This document shows, one piece after another, positions 18,026 to 27,902 of a DNA stretch of 64,000 nt (the stretch's first letter is position 1; each line of letters opens with the position of its first letter). The notes under the pieces were generated by a model, which was given only the letters and a program-made list of their open reading frames with translations, ran no database searches and was not told the DNA's origin. The position numbers and the translations under genes were made by a program. The DNA comes from Pseudomonas asplenii (GTDB lineage: Bacteria > Pseudomonadota > Gammaproteobacteria > Pseudomonadales > Pseudomonadaceae), in the NCBI RefSeq assembly GCF_900105475.1, contig NZ_LT629777.1:4836001-4900000 (forward strand), written 5' to 3'.

Positions 18026-20271
18026 GCTATAGCGTTGCCGTGCGGGCCCTGTGTGAATTCACCGCCAAGGCTGGCGACCTCGATCTGCGCTTCACGCCGT
18101 CGCCGACGGCCCTGGAGGGCATCACCGGCCACCGCACCGTGGCTGCGCGTCGCAACGAGGGTTATCGTGCCGAACTGGCGCTGGAGGGGCATTACCGCGA
18201 ACTGCGGGTCCGGGGCAGGGCGGATGGCTATGACCCGGCACAAAACCAGCTGGAGGAAATCAAGACCTATCGCGGCGACCTCGCCAGGCAACCGGCCAAC
18301 CATCGCCAATTGCATTGGGCCCAGGCGCGCATTTATGGCTGGTTGGCCTGTGAGAGCCTGCAACTGGCGCAGATCAACCTGGCGCTGGTGTACTTCGATA
18401 TTGTCAGCGAGAAGGAAACCCTGCTACGCGAAACCTGGAGCGCTGACGATCTCAAGGTGTTCTTCGAGCAGCAGTGCACGTTGTTCCTGCATTGGGCCGA
18501 GCAGGAAATGGCCCATCGCCATGCGCGTGACCAGGCGGCCCGGGAACTGGCCTTTCCCCATGGCGAGTTCCGCCCCGGCCAGCGGTCCCTGGCCGAGACA
18601 GTGTACAAGGCGGTCAGCACCGGCCGTTGCCTGATGGCCCAGGCGCCCACCGGCATCGGCAAGACCCTCGGCACCCTGTTTCCGATGTTCAAGGCCCTGG
18701 CGCCGCAGCAACTGGACAAGGTGTTCTTCCTCACCGCCAAGACCCCGGGGCGCCAGCTCGCCCTCGATGCAGCGCGGGTGCTGCACGCCAGCCAGCCCGG
18801 ATTGCCGTTGCGGGTGCTGGAACTGGTTGCCCGGGACAAGGCCTGCGAGCATCCGGACAAAGCCTGCCATGGCGACGCCTGTCCCCTGGCGCAGGGTTTC
18901 TATGATCGCTTGCCCGCTGCGCGTCAGGCTGCCGCTGCCGTGGCTCTGCTCGACCGCGAGGCGCTGCGGGAGATTGCGCTTGCCCATCACCTCTGCCCGT
19001 ACTACCTGAGCCAGGAAATGGCCCGCTGGGTCGACTGGGTGGTGGCCGACTACAACTATTACTTCGATTTCAGCGCGCTGTTGTTCGGCCTGGCCCAGGC
19101 CAACCAGTGGCGGGTGGCGACCCTGGTGGACGAGGCCCACAATCTGGTGGAGCGGGGGCGGCAGATGTACAGCGCCAGCCTCGATCAGCAGGTCCTCGGG
19201 CAACTGCGCAAAAACGCCCCGGAACCGCTGAAGAAAGCGCTGCAGCGACTCAATCGCGAATGGAATGCCCTGCACAAGGAGCAGCTTGCCAGCTATCAGG
19301 CCTACGACCAGGCGCCGGGCAAACTGCTGGCGGCCATTGCCCTGTGCACCTCGGCCATCGGCGACTACCTCAATGACCACCCGCAGGGGCTGGATGGCGA
19401 ACTCCAGGGGTTCTACTTCGAGTTGTTGCAGTTTGCCCGTGTCGGCGAGTTGTTCGACGAGCATTTCCTGTTCGATATCCGTTTACGTGAGCAGGGCCGA
19501 CGGCGCCTGTCGCAGCTGTGTCTGCGCAATGTGGTACCGGCGGCCTTCATTCGCCCGCGACTGAGTGCTGCCCGCAGCAGCGTGTTGTTTTCCGCGACCT
19601 TGAGCCCCCGGCACTACTACGCCGACCTGCTGGGCCTGCCGGCCGATACCGCGTGGATCGATGTCGAGTCGCCCTTTGAGCGTGAGCAACTGGAATTGCA
19701 TATCGTCAGCCGGATCTCCACCCGCTACGTGCATCGCCAGGCCTCGCTGGCACCGATCGTCGAATTGCTCGCCGAGCAGTTCAATCGCTGCCCCGGCAAC
19801 TATCTGGCGTTCTTCAGCAGCTTCGACTATCTACAACAAGTGGCCCAACTGTTGGCCGATACCCACCCAGACATCCCGCTGTGGCTGCAATCGCGGCGTA
19901 TGGAGGAGGGCCAGCGCCAGGCGTTTCTCGACCAGTTCACCGAACACAGCCAGGGCATCGGTTTCGCCGTGCTGGGCGGAGCCTTTGGCGAGGGCATCGA
20001 CTTGCCCGGCCAGCGCCTGATCGGTGCCTTCATTGCCACCCTCGGCCTGCCGCAATTGAACCCGCTCAACGAGCAGATCAAGCAGCGTATGGCCGCGCTA
20101 TTCGGTTCAGGATATGACTACACCTACCTGTATCCGGGCTTGCAGAAGGTGGTACAGGCGGCGGGCCGGGTGATCCGCAGTCAGCAGGATCGTGGTGTGG
20201 TGGTACTGATCGACGATCGTTTCGACCAGGAGCCGATCCGCCGGCTTCTGCCGCGCTGGTGGCAGGTCTGA
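18022..20271 (+). CDS. XPD/DinG-type ATP-dependent DNA helicase with Fe-S cluster
   Basis: This is a superfamily 2 helicase of 749 residues. Walker A is AQAPTGIGKTLGTLF near residue 210, and the DEAH box is VDEAHNLVERG. Between them lies a cysteine set (CEHPDKACHGDAC plus LCPYYLSQ) that fits the Fe-S cluster of XPD/DinG enzymes. Helicase motifs V and VI are near the end (GGAFGEGIDLPG, QAAGRVIRSQQDRG). The N-terminal 170 residues include a nuclease-like stretch (RGRADGYDP...LEEIKTYRGDL). The TTG at 18022 overlaps the FAN1 stop and has GGAG eight bases upstream. The ATG at 18004 is in frame but lies within the fan1 coding region. Confidence 0.9.
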   Translation: MSYSVAVRALCEFTAKAGDLDLRFTPSPTALEGITGHRTVAARRNEGYRAELALEGHYRELRVRGRADGYDPAQNQLEEIKTYRGDLARQPANHRQLHWAQARIYGWLACESLQLAQINLALVYFDIVSEKETLLRETWSADDLKVFFEQQCTLFLHWAEQEMAHRHARDQAARELAFPHGEFRPGQRSLAETVYKAVSTGRCLMAQAPTGIGKTLGTLFPMFKALAPQQLDKVFFLTAKTPGRQLALDAARVLHASQPGLPLRVLELVARDKACEHPDKACHGDACPLAQGFYDRLPAARQAAAAVALLDREALREIALAHHLCPYYLSQEMARWVDWVVADYNYYFDFSALLFGLAQANQWRVATLVDEAHNLVERGRQMYSASLDQQVLGQLRKNAPEPLKKALQRLNREWNALHKEQLASYQAYDQAPGKLLAAIALCTSAIGDYLNDHPQGLDGELQGFYFELLQFARVGELFDEHFLFDIRLREQGRRRLSQLCLRNVVPAAFIRPRLSAARSSVLFSATLSPRHYYADLLGLPADTAWIDVESPFEREQLELHIVSRISTRYVHRQASLAPIVELLAEQFNRCPGNYLAFFSSFDYLQQVAQLLADTHPDIPLWLQSRRMEEGQRQAFLDQFTEHSQGIGFAVLGGAFGEGIDLPGQRLIGAFIATLGLPQLNPLNEQIKQRMAALFGSGYDYTYLYPGLQKVVQAAGRVIRSQQDRGVVVLIDDRFDQEPIRRLLPRWWQV

Positions 20272-20331
20272 ATGCCGGCACCGCTGATCAGGGAAAACAG
20301 ACCTTCCAGAGGTCGCCATGCCGCGACCCGG

Positions 20332-22170
20332 TCATGAGTTCGAGAGGGGGCTCATGATGGGGCTGCCATCGTCTGGCCGCCGCTGGCCGTTACGAAACCC
20401 GACCTGCTCGCGAAAGACCTGGATCGAGGTAACGATCCCCTCGACGTCAAGGCCCGAGGCGTGCAGCAACTGCTCGACGGTGGCGTGCTCGATGAACTGA
20501 TCGCTCAAGCCCAATTGCAGAAGAGGCTTGCCCATCAGCGAGGCGGCCAGGTGTTCCAGGCAAGCGGCGCCAGCACCGCCTTTCACACAGCCTTCCTCCA
20601 CCGTCACCAGCAGGTCGTGACTGCTGGCCAGGTTTTCGATCAGGTCCACGTCAAGCGGTTTGGCGTAGCGCATGTTGGCCACGGTTGCATCCAGGTACTG
20701 AGCGGCCTCCAGGCTGACGGACAGCAGGGGGCCGAAAGCCAGGATCGCCACGCGGTGGCCAGGGAGCTGCGCCGAACGCCGACGTATTTCCCCGCGCCCG
20801 ATCGGCAGCGCGCTCAAGTGTGTCTCTACCGTGGCGCCGCAGCCGGTCCCGCGGGGATAGCGCACCGCCACCGGCCCGTCGTGCAACAGGCCGGTATGCA
20901 GCAACTGCCGGCATTCGTTTTCATCCGCCGGCGTCATGATCACCAGATTGGGGATGCAACGCAGGTAAGCAATGTCGAAGGCCCCGGTATGCGTGGCACC
21001 GTCGGCGCCGACCAGACCGGCACGGTCGATGGCCAACAGCACCGGCAGGTTCTGGATGGCGATGTCGTGGATCAACTGATCGTAGGCCCGTTGCAGGAAG
21101 GTTGAGTAAATCGCGACCACCGGCTTCAGGCCCTCGGTCGCCAGGCCAGCGGCAAAGGTCAGGGCATGCTGCTCGGCAATGCCGACATCGAAGTAGCGGT
21201 CGGGAAAGCGCCGCTCGAACTCCACCAGGCCGGAACCTTCACGCATGGCCGGAGTGATCGCGACAACCCGCGGGTCCCGCTCGGCCTCGTCGCACAGCCA
21301 GTTGCCGAACACCTGGGTAAAACTCTGTGGTCCGGGGGCAGAAGCCTGAAGGCCCTGCTGCGCATTGAATGTTCCCGTCGCGTGATAACGCACCGGATCG
21401 CTGGCGGCGGGACTGTAGCCATGGCCCTTTTGCGTGATGACATGCAGCAGTTGCGGACCGCGTCGGTGTTTCACTGCCCGCAGGATCGGGATCAACGCCT
21501 GCAGATCGTGTCCATCGACCGGGCCGTTGTAGTCCAGGCCAAGGCTCTCGAACAGATTGTTCGGCTCATCTGGCGCATCGGCGGTGCAGAGCCTGAGCAG
21601 ATGCTCGCGCAGAGCACCGACCGCCGGAGAGATCGACAGGTCGTTGTCGTTGAGCACGATCAGCAAGGGCAGATCCGCGTAGCGGCCGGCGTTGTTCATC
21701 GCTTCGTAGGCCATGCCGCCACTCAAGGCCCCGTCGCCGATCACCGCAACGCAATGCCTTGGGCTGCCCGTTAACCGCGCGCCCTGGGCCATGCCCAGTA
21801 TCGCGGAAATCGAGGTGCCGGCATGTGCGGTGCCGAAGCTGTCGTACTCGGACTCTTGCCGTCGTGGAAAACCGGATATCCCACCCAATTGCCGTATTCC
21901 GGCCATGGCCTGGCGGCGGCCGGTGAGTATCTTGTGCGGATAGGCCTGGTGCCCCACATCCCAGACGATTCGATCATGGGGGGTATCGAAAACATAGTGC
22001 AGGGCGATGGCGATCTCGACACTGCCCAGGTTCGCCGACAGATGCCCGCCGGTTCGTGACACGCTGTGCAGGATAAACGCCCGCAATTCGTCGGCAAGTG
22101 GCGCCAGTGCCTGCTGGTGCAGGGCCCTGAGGTGGGCGGGACTGTCGATGGTATTGAGCAGTTCGAACAT
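20332..22170 (-). CDS. dxs: 1-deoxy-D-xylulose-5-phosphate synthase
   Basis: This 612-residue thiamine diphosphate enzyme condenses pyruvate and glyceraldehyde-3-phosphate, the first step of the MEP isoprenoid route. Hallmarks are [19 protein letters not shown], the ThDP motif [18 protein letters not shown], the [14 protein letters not shown] segment ([17 protein letters not shown]) and the transketolase C-terminal domain. The ATG at 22170 ([11 protein letters not shown]) is chosen over 22224. It follows idi on the same strand. Pseudomonas genomes have a housekeeping dxs elsewhere, so this idi-linked copy is probably a second, accessory one that boosts isoprenoid precursor supply. That paralogy is inference, as only this window is visible. 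Confidence 0.94.
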   Translation of the reverse strand: MFELLNTIDSPAHLRALHQQALAPLADELRAFILHSVSRTGGHLSANLGSVEIAIALHYVFDTPHDRIVWDVGHQAYPHKILTGRRQAMAGIRQLGGISGFPRRQESEYDSFGTAHAGTSISAILGMAQGARLTGSPRHCVAVIGDGALSGGMAYEAMNNAGRYADLPLLIVLNDNDLSISPAVGALREHLLRLCTADAPDEPNNLFESLGLDYNGPVDGHDLQALIPILRAVKHRRGPQLLHVITQKGHGYSPAASDPVRYHATGTFNAQQGLQASAPGPQSFTQVFGNWLCDEAERDPRVVAITPAMREGSGLVEFERRFPDRYFDVGIAEQHALTFAAGLATEGLKPVVAIYSTFLQRAYDQLIHDIAIQNLPVLLAIDRAGLVGADGATHTGAFDIAYLRCIPNLVIMTPADENECRQLLHTGLLHDGPVAVRYPRGTGCGATVETHLSALPIGRGEIRRRSAQLPGHRVAILAFGPLLSVSLEAAQYLDATVANMRYAKPLDVDLIENLASSHDLLVTVEEGCVKGGAGAACLEHLAASLMGKPLLQLGLSDQFIEHATVEQLLHASGLDVEGIVTSIQVFREQVGFRNGQRRPDDGSPIMSPLSNS

Positions 22171-22190
22171 GGTGTCGACGTCTCCCGGAC

Positions 22191-22298
22191 TCAGCGCAGA
22201 CCGCCAGGCCGCACGCCCCGACACCCGGTGTCGAAAGCCTGCCGGGTCTTGTCGTCCGGCAACAAGGTCGCCAGCGCGTGGGGCGCATCTGCCGTCAT
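22191..22298 (-). CDS. Possible 35-residue peptide between idi and dxs
   Basis: An ATG at 22298 with GAGG nine bases upstream opens a 35-codon frame (starts [20 protein letters not shown], ends RPGGLR). It lies in the 141-base gap between the idi stop and the dxs start. Codon use resembles the neighbouring genes. It may be a small coupling peptide or the remnant of a third pathway gene such as a prenyl synthase. No family is recognised. Confidence 0.3.
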   Translation of the reverse strand: MTADAPHALATLLPDDKTRQAFDTGCRGVRPGGLR

Positions 22299-22311
22299 GA
22301 ACAAGCGCCTC

Positions 22312-22878
22312 TTATAGAGCCAAATGACTGGGGGAAGGGCGCGTGACGGCGATTTCGTGCCAGCGCTGCAAGGCCGCAGGTGTGTAGATCTCGAAAATCC
22401 GCCGCAGCCACACGGTGTATTTTTCCGGCTCGGCGGCGATACACCCGGGAATATCGGACAGCGCCAGCCAGGACCAGGCCATGGCCTCGTCGGGATTGGC
22501 GAGCGGCGGGACGTCGCTGAGGCCGACGAACAGGTGATCGAATTCATGCTCGATCAACTGGTTCGAGACCTGTTCCCGATAGAGCAGGGAGGCGACCTTG
22601 TGCAACGGGCAGGCCAGGCCCATTTCCTCGAACAGCCGCCGTTGCGCGGCAGCGTGGGTCTGTTCGCCCACGCGCGGATGTCCGCAGCAGGTGTTGCTCC
22701 ACAGGCCTTGCGAGTGATATTTGCCCAGAGCCCGCTGTTGCATCAGCAAACGGCCTGGCTCATCGAAGATGAAGATCGAGAAGGCCCGGTGTCGCAGGCC
22801 CTGCTGGTGGATGAACAGCTTTTGCGCACTGCCGGTTTCGCAATCATCCTCATCGACCAGGATGAGGGTTTCTTCCAT
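22312..22878 (-). CDS. idi: Isopentenyl-diphosphate delta-isomerase, type I
   Basis: This 188-residue Nudix-fold enzyme interconverts IPP and DMAPP. Type I signatures are present: the active-site cysteine in SNTCCGHPRVGE and the Nudix-like RRLFEEMGLACPL. An EFDHLF metal-ligand segment and the W of AWSWLALSDI follow. The start at 22878 (MEETLILVDEDD) has GGAG upstream and fits the family length; an in-frame ATG at 22959 would add a non-conserved extension. The MEP pathway makes both isomers, so idi is optional in bacteria. Together with a dxs copy it points to raised demand for DMAPP or longer prenyl chains. Confidence 0.94.
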   Translation of the reverse strand: MEETLILVDEDDCETGSAQKLFIHQQGLRHRAFSIFIFDEPGRLLMQQRALGKYHSQGLWSNTCCGHPRVGEQTHAAAQRRLFEEMGLACPLHKVASLLYREQVSNQLIEHEFDHLFVGLSDVPPLANPDEAMAWSWLALSDIPGCIAAEPEKYTVWLRRIFEIYTPAALQRWHEIAVTRPSPSHLAL

Positions 22879-23123
22879 GACGCGGACTCCGCTGTCGTTG
22901 TCACTGGGCAAAACGGCTGACCCGACTACGTGGGGGGATCGGTTTTTCTGCAAAGGCATGGATAAAGACTAGATCGCGATTCCCCAGGCGCAAGCCGGAC
23001 ACCGCTTTCTACCCCGGCCATCCGTCGCTTGCTTTCAGTGGGCACGCGTTTCATGTCGGCGGCTTGCGTGTTGAGGTAACATCGCCGCTCAAAACGGCGC
23101 TTGAGCGCCCGGCCAAGGACTGT

Positions 23124-24326
23124 ATGCCTGTCACGTCGTATTTTCGCCGCTTGTGTTCATGTCTGGTGCTGGGGCTGCTGGGCGGCTGCCAGCCGGAACC
23201 GGCTACGCCCCTCGACCAGCAGGTCTATATCTGGCAACGCCAGTGGCGTGCGGCCCACGAGCAGGCGCTGGCCGAGAGCCGGGCGGACTTCTCGACCCTG
23301 CGGGTGCTGGCGCTGCAGGCTCAACCCAAAGCCGGTTGGAGCAGGGCGCAGGTCGATCTGCCGCGACTCAAGGCCGATGGTCGCCCGCTGATCGCGGTGG
23401 TGCGCCTTGATGGCCAGCTTCCGGCCCTGGACCTGGCGGTGGCGCAGTCGCAGATCGCGCAACTGTTGGCGGACTGGCAGGCCGCAGGGATTACCCTCGC
23501 CGGGCTGGAAATCGATCACGACAGTGCCAGTGCCCGCCTGCCCGGTTATACCGAGTTCCTGCTGAAACTGCGCGAGCAGTTGCCGCCGACCTTGAAACTG
23601 AGTATCACCGCCTTGCCGGCCTGGCTCGGCAGCCCGCAGTTGCCCGCGCTGTTGCGGGCGGTGGACAGCAGCGTGTTGCAGGTCCATGCGGTGAGCAATC
23701 CGAAGCTGGGCCTGTTCAATCCATCCCAGGCCAGGGAGTGGGCCAAGCGCTGGGGGCGGGTTACCGAAAAACCGTTTTACCTCGCCTTGCCGGCCTATGG
23801 CGTGGCCTTGCTGCCAGATACCGGCGGCGCTCCCGTGGTGGAAAGCGAAGCCCCCCTGAGCCGTGGCGGCGCCCGCCGCGAGCTGTTGGCGGATCCGCAA
23901 CAGGTAGCGACCCTGGTCGGACAACTGCGCAACAAACCACCCGCGCACCTGGCCGGCTTGATCTGGTTTCGCCTGCCGTTGCCGGACGATCGCCGCGCCT
24001 GGAGCCTGACGACCCTGGGCGCAGTTGCCCGTGGCGAGCCCCTTGCCAGCCAATGGCGGGTCGAACTCTCAGAGCACGATGGCCTCTATGACATCAGCCT
24101 GGCCAATGTCGGCAATCTCGATCGGGCATTGCCCGAGCGGTTTGAACTGAATGCCGAGCAATGCGAAGCGGCCGACGGGCTCAATGGCTATGACGTGCAA
24201 TCCTCAGCGCAACATCTCGTTTTCAGCCGCCCGTCCAGCGCCCGTGTCGCGGCTGGCGGCCGGCGTGCCCTCGGTTGGGCGCGCTGTATTCGCATCGATC
24301 AAGGAGCGTGGCATGTCTACCCGTAA
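23124..24326 (+). CDS. DUF3142 lipoprotein
   Basis: This is a 400-residue protein with a lipoprotein signal: MPVTSYFRRLCSCLVLGLL followed by the lipobox LGGC. It should therefore be anchored in the periplasm. The body (QVYIWQRQW, LEIDHDSASARLPGYTEFL, LSITALPAWLG) matches the DUF3142 family as I know it, which has a TIM-barrel-like appearance similar to glycoside hydrolase folds. The catalytic role is unknown. The ATG at 23124 has AAGGA upstream. The next gene starts inside its last codons (24313), so the two are co-translated and likely work together at the envelope. Confidence 0.82.
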   Translation: MPVTSYFRRLCSCLVLGLLGGCQPEPATPLDQQVYIWQRQWRAAHEQALAESRADFSTLRVLALQAQPKAGWSRAQVDLPRLKADGRPLIAVVRLDGQLPALDLAVAQSQIAQLLADWQAAGITLAGLEIDHDSASARLPGYTEFLLKLREQLPPTLKLSITALPAWLGSPQLPALLRAVDSSVLQVHAVSNPKLGLFNPSQAREWAKRWGRVTEKPFYLALPAYGVALLPDTGGAPVVESEAPLSRGGARRELLADPQQVATLVGQLRNKPPAHLAGLIWFRLPLPDDRRAWSLTTLGAVARGEPLASQWRVELSEHDGLYDISLANVGNLDRALPERFELNAEQCEAADGLNGYDVQSSAQHLVFSRPSSARVAAGGRRALGWARCIRIDQGAWHVYP

Positions 24327-26460
24327 CTGGTCCCGGCACCTGTTGTGCCTGTCCCTCGGCCTGCCGTTCGGCACGGCGCTGGCGTGCGGCCCGGACTTTC
24401 CGTTGCGCCTGCTGGACGATCGGGCGCAGTCTCTGGCCGAGTTGCCGGAAACCAGTTTCGCCTTTGAGATCAGTCGCTTCGGCCCGCCGGTGGTGGGGCT
24501 CAAGCCGACCACCGAGGCGACCCTGACGCCCTATTGGTACAGCGACGACAACGCTCGTGCCTATCGCACGCAACGCGACAAGGTCGAGGCCAGCGAGTTG
24601 CCGGAAAACCTGCGGGCCAAGGTGGTGCAATTGCGCACCCTCCAGGACCCGCGACAGGTCGAAGCCGAGGGCGCCGACCTGCCTGAGGAAATGCGCCTCT
24701 ATCTCGCCGGTGCCGTAGCCTTCGATACCGGCAACCAGGCGCTGGCCGTGGAGTATTTTCGCAAGGTCCTGGCGCTGCCTGCCGAGCAGCGCAAGCTGCG
24801 CAGTACCTGGGCGGCCTATTCCCTCGGTCGGGCCCTGGTGGTCTTGAGCAGCGAGGCCAACGACGATCCGCAGCAGACTCCTGTCGCCCTGCAGGCCCAG
24901 GCACGCTTGGCGTTCCAGCAGGTACGGGAACTCAGTGCCGGCGATTTCAGCGACCCGCTGGAGCTGGGAGTCGCCAGCCTGGGCGAGGAGGCCCTGCTGG
25001 CCAAGCTCGGCGGTGACTGGGAGAGTGCGGTGCAACTGTATGCCAGCCAGAGTCGGCTCGGCTCCAGCAGTGGCTACAGCTCGCTGCTGCAAGTAGCTGG
25101 CGAGCTGCAGGCGTTGCCGGATGAGGCCTTGCGGGAACAACTGCAACATCCCACGGTGCACAAGCTCCTGACCGCCTACCTGTTGAGTCGCGTGGGCGGG
25201 TCTTTCGAGGACCAGCCGCCGCAAACCCCGCGCTTGACCCAGATGGTGCTCGACAGCGCCGCTGGCAATCTGGAATACGCTGATCGACTGGCGGCGCTGA
25301 GTTACCAGAAAGGTGACTTCGCCACGGCCAAGGCTTTCCTCGCACACGCCGGCGATGGCGGCCTGGCCTGGTGGGTACGGGCCAAGCTGGCGCTGCGCGA
25401 CGGCGACAAGGTTCAGGCTGCCGCCGCTTACGCCAAGGCGGCTGCAGCGTTTCCCAAAAATGAAAGCTGGGGCTCGCGGCGTACGCCGGACTGGACGTGG
25501 GAAAGCGTCCAGCCCGGCTGCAGGGTCGAGGGCGAAAGCGCGATCCTGGCCCTCGATCGCGGCGACTATCTGCAAGCCTTCGATCAGCTTTATCGCAGCC
25601 AGGACATCTACTGGCCGGATGCCGCGACCGTGGCCGAGCGGGTCCTGACCCTGGATGAGTTGAAGGGCTATGTCGATGCCCATGTGACGGCACCACCAGC
25701 AGCTACCCAGGCCGACAAGGACAACTATGTGCACCGCCCGGTGGCCGCGCAATTGCGCGAACTGCTGGGACGGCGATTGTTGCGCGAAGGCCGTTACGCG
25801 CAAGCGCCGGGTTACTTCGACACCCCCGAACTGCAGGCCAAGGCCCTCGAATACGGCCAGGATCGCCAGGACGCGGACTCACGCTGGACCGCCACCGGCC
25901 GTGCCGAGGCATTGTTCGGCGCAGCGACCCTGGCGCGCAAGTCTGGGATGGAACTGCTCGGCTACGAGATGTCGCCGGATTATCACTTGCTCGGCGGTAG
26001 CTACAGCCTGGGCAGTGTCGAGATAAAACCGGGACCGTTCCTGCAGGCCGCCGAAGTGCAGCGCCAACTGGGCACCGAGGCCAAGCCGAACCAGCGTTAT
26101 CACTACCGTTACATCGCCGCCGATCTGGCAAACCAGGCCGCCGACCAGTTGCCCCACAGCAGCCAGGCATTTGCTGCGGTCTTGTGCAAGGCGGCGGGCT
26201 GGGTAGCCGGCACTGACGAGGAAATCGCGCTGTACCAGCGTTATGTCGAGCAGGGCCCGTATGTCAGTTGGGCGGGCAATTTCGGTCAGCAATGCCAGGA
26301 GCCGAGGTTCGACCAGGCCAACCGGCGCTACCTGATCCAGCCGATAGATACTGTGCGTTCGACGCTACGTCCCTACAAGGCCATGGTGTTTGGGGCAAGC
26401 GCACTGCTGCTGGGGGCTATCGGCTGGCGCTGGATTCGCCGGCGCCAGGCAAAGCAGTGA
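24313..26460 (+). CDS. Exported helical-repeat protein with C-terminal anchor
   Basis: This 715-residue protein has a signal peptide (MSTRNWSRHLLCLSLGLPFGTALA|CG) and a long alanine- and leucine-rich body with TPR/SEL1-like helical repeats (FDTGNQALAVEYFRKVLALP and similar). It ends with a hydrophobic helix and basic tail (MVFGASALLLGAIGWRWIRRRQ). It should be periplasmic and held in the membrane by the tail. The ATG at 24313 has AAGGAG six bases upstream and overlaps the end of the DUF3142 gene, its probable partner. The function is unknown; the repeats suggest a protein-binding scaffold. Confidence 0.75.
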   Translation: MSTRNWSRHLLCLSLGLPFGTALACGPDFPLRLLDDRAQSLAELPETSFAFEISRFGPPVVGLKPTTEATLTPYWYSDDNARAYRTQRDKVEASELPENLRAKVVQLRTLQDPRQVEAEGADLPEEMRLYLAGAVAFDTGNQALAVEYFRKVLALPAEQRKLRSTWAAYSLGRALVVLSSEANDDPQQTPVALQAQARLAFQQVRELSAGDFSDPLELGVASLGEEALLAKLGGDWESAVQLYASQSRLGSSSGYSSLLQVAGELQALPDEALREQLQHPTVHKLLTAYLLSRVGGSFEDQPPQTPRLTQMVLDSAAGNLEYADRLAALSYQKGDFATAKAFLAHAGDGGLAWWVRAKLALRDGDKVQAAAAYAKAAAAFPKNESWGSRRTPDWTWESVQPGCRVEGESAILALDRGDYLQAFDQLYRSQDIYWPDAATVAERVLTLDELKGYVDAHVTAPPAATQADKDNYVHRPVAAQLRELLGRRLLREGRYAQAPGYFDTPELQAKALEYGQDRQDADSRWTATGRAEALFGAATLARKSGMELLGYEMSPDYHLLGGSYSLGSVEIKPGPFLQAAEVQRQLGTEAKPNQRYHYRYIAADLANQAADQLPHSSQAFAAVLCKAAGWVAGTDEEIALYQRYVEQGPYVSWAGNFGQQCQEPRFDQANRRYLIQPIDTVRSTLRPYKAMVFGASALLLGAIGWRWIRRRQAKQ

Positions 26461-26541
26461 GGCAATCGGCAGCGGGGCGTGTTATTGATAGACAGTAACT
26501 CCCTGAACAGCCATCTGTTTCAAGATTTACGAGGTGACGAT

Positions 26542-26775
26542 ATGCCGGTTAAGCACGACTTGTTCGCAGATTTGCATTTGACCCGGGAACAGGTCACGGA
26601 GCGCAGGGCACAGGACAGCAAACTCAATCACCTGCTTGACGAATATGACGACATCGACAAACAGGTACTGGCTGCTGAAGCAGCGCTGGCAGAGGATGAC
26701 GACGTGAGGAAGCTCAAGGAAAAACGGCTATTGGTGAAGGACAAGATCGTTCGTCAGCTCGAGCAGCAGAACTGA
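26542..26775 (+). CDS. YdcH family (DUF465) small protein
   Basis: This 77-residue, highly charged, helical protein starts MPVKHDLFADLHLT. It has the DUF465 pattern with LNHLLDEYDDIDKQV in the middle and KEKRLLVKDKIVRQLE at the end, probably a short coiled-coil hairpin. The start has a GAGGTG site. Family members are abundant stationary-phase proteins of unknown role. It stands alone, and a G/C stem without a T-run follows at about 26800-26821. Confidence 0.85.
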   Translation: MPVKHDLFADLHLTREQVTERRAQDSKLNHLLDEYDDIDKQVLAAEAALAEDDDVRKLKEKRLLVKDKIVRQLEQQN

Positions 26776-26840
26776 TTGCAACAACCCGTTCGAGCCGTGC
26801 TGCGGGTCTACATGCCCGCAGCCCAGTCCATGGAGGTTTC

Positions 26841-27806
26841 ATGTCATTCGATTTACCGATCAAGCCGAAAGTGGTGCTGATCGCCATGTTCGCGCCCGAA
26901 GCACAGAGCTGGATCGAGCGCCTGGCGCTCAATCACCCGGTCCCTCTGCCGGGGCTGAGTGCCGACTACCCGAACATCCTCTGTAACGACCAGGGCGTCT
27001 GCCTGTTGGTGACCGGCATGGGCCAGACCAACGCGGCAGCCTCGACCCTTGCGTTGGCCCTGTCGACACAATTCGACCTGCGCCAGTCCTATTTCCTGAT
27101 TGCCGGTATCGCCGGGATCAACCCGCACCGCGGCACCCTCGGTACGGCGGCCTGGGCCCGCTATCTGGTGGACTTCGGCACTCAGTGGGCGCTCGACTCG
27201 CGGGATGCACCGAGTGATTGGCCGAGCGGTTATATCGGCGTCAATACCCGTGGCCCGGACGAAAAACCGCGCCTGGATTACCGCACTGAGCTGTTCGAAC
27301 TCAATCCGCGCCTGCAGGCCAGGGCCTATGCCTTGACCCGCCACGTGACCCTGAGCGAAAGCGCCGAGTCGGCGGCCTGGCGCACGAAGTATCCCCATGC
27401 CCCGGCCAACCAGCCACCGCAGGTGATCTGTGGCGATACTGCGGCAAGCTGCACCTGGTTCTCCGGCACTCGCCTGGGCGAACGGGCAGAGGCCTGGACC
27501 CGCCTGTTGACGGATGGCGAAGGGATCTACTGCACCACCCAGCAGGAAGACAATTCGACCTATGAAGCGTTGTCGCGAGCGGCGCGAGCCGGGCTGCTGG
27601 ATATCGACCGCCTGGCGGTCGTGCGGGCCGGATCGAACTTCGACCGACCGTATCCAGGCTACAGCGATGCCGACAACCTGCTCAACTACGCGCAGCAGGG
27701 TGGGTTCGAGCCGGCCCTGGAAAACCTTTATCGGGTGGGGAATACGCTGGTGCAGGAAATCGTGGGCAACTGGGCCGCCTGGGAGCAGGGCGTACCAGAA
27801 GCCTGA
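26841..27806 (+). CDS. Purine nucleoside permease family protein (NUP)
   Basis: This 321-residue protein matches the NUP family by its KVVLIAMFAPEAQSWIE start. Further matches are the nucleoside-phosphorylase-like glycine segments (LLVTGMGQTNAAAST, YFLIAGIAGINPHRGTLG) and the late DNLLNYAQQGGFEPALENLYRVG. Despite the name, the sequence has no transmembrane helix. The fold resembles purine nucleoside phosphorylases, so it is more likely an enzyme or binding protein than a permease. No signal peptide is seen. A GGAGG site precedes the ATG. Confidence 0.85.
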   Translation: MSFDLPIKPKVVLIAMFAPEAQSWIERLALNHPVPLPGLSADYPNILCNDQGVCLLVTGMGQTNAAASTLALALSTQFDLRQSYFLIAGIAGINPHRGTLGTAAWARYLVDFGTQWALDSRDAPSDWPSGYIGVNTRGPDEKPRLDYRTELFELNPRLQARAYALTRHVTLSESAESAAWRTKYPHAPANQPPQVICGDTAASCTWFSGTRLGERAEAWTRLLTDGEGIYCTTQQEDNSTYEALSRAARAGLLDIDRLAVVRAGSNFDRPYPGYSDADNLLNYAQQGGFEPALENLYRVGNTLVQEIVGNWAAWEQGVPEA

Positions 27807-27902
27807 GGTACTCCCACGCCAATATCACCACCACGGCCGGCTGCAACATGCCCCGGCCAGGCCGAACCGGTATCACGGCCCCATTACCCGAAAGGATCGA
27901 CC

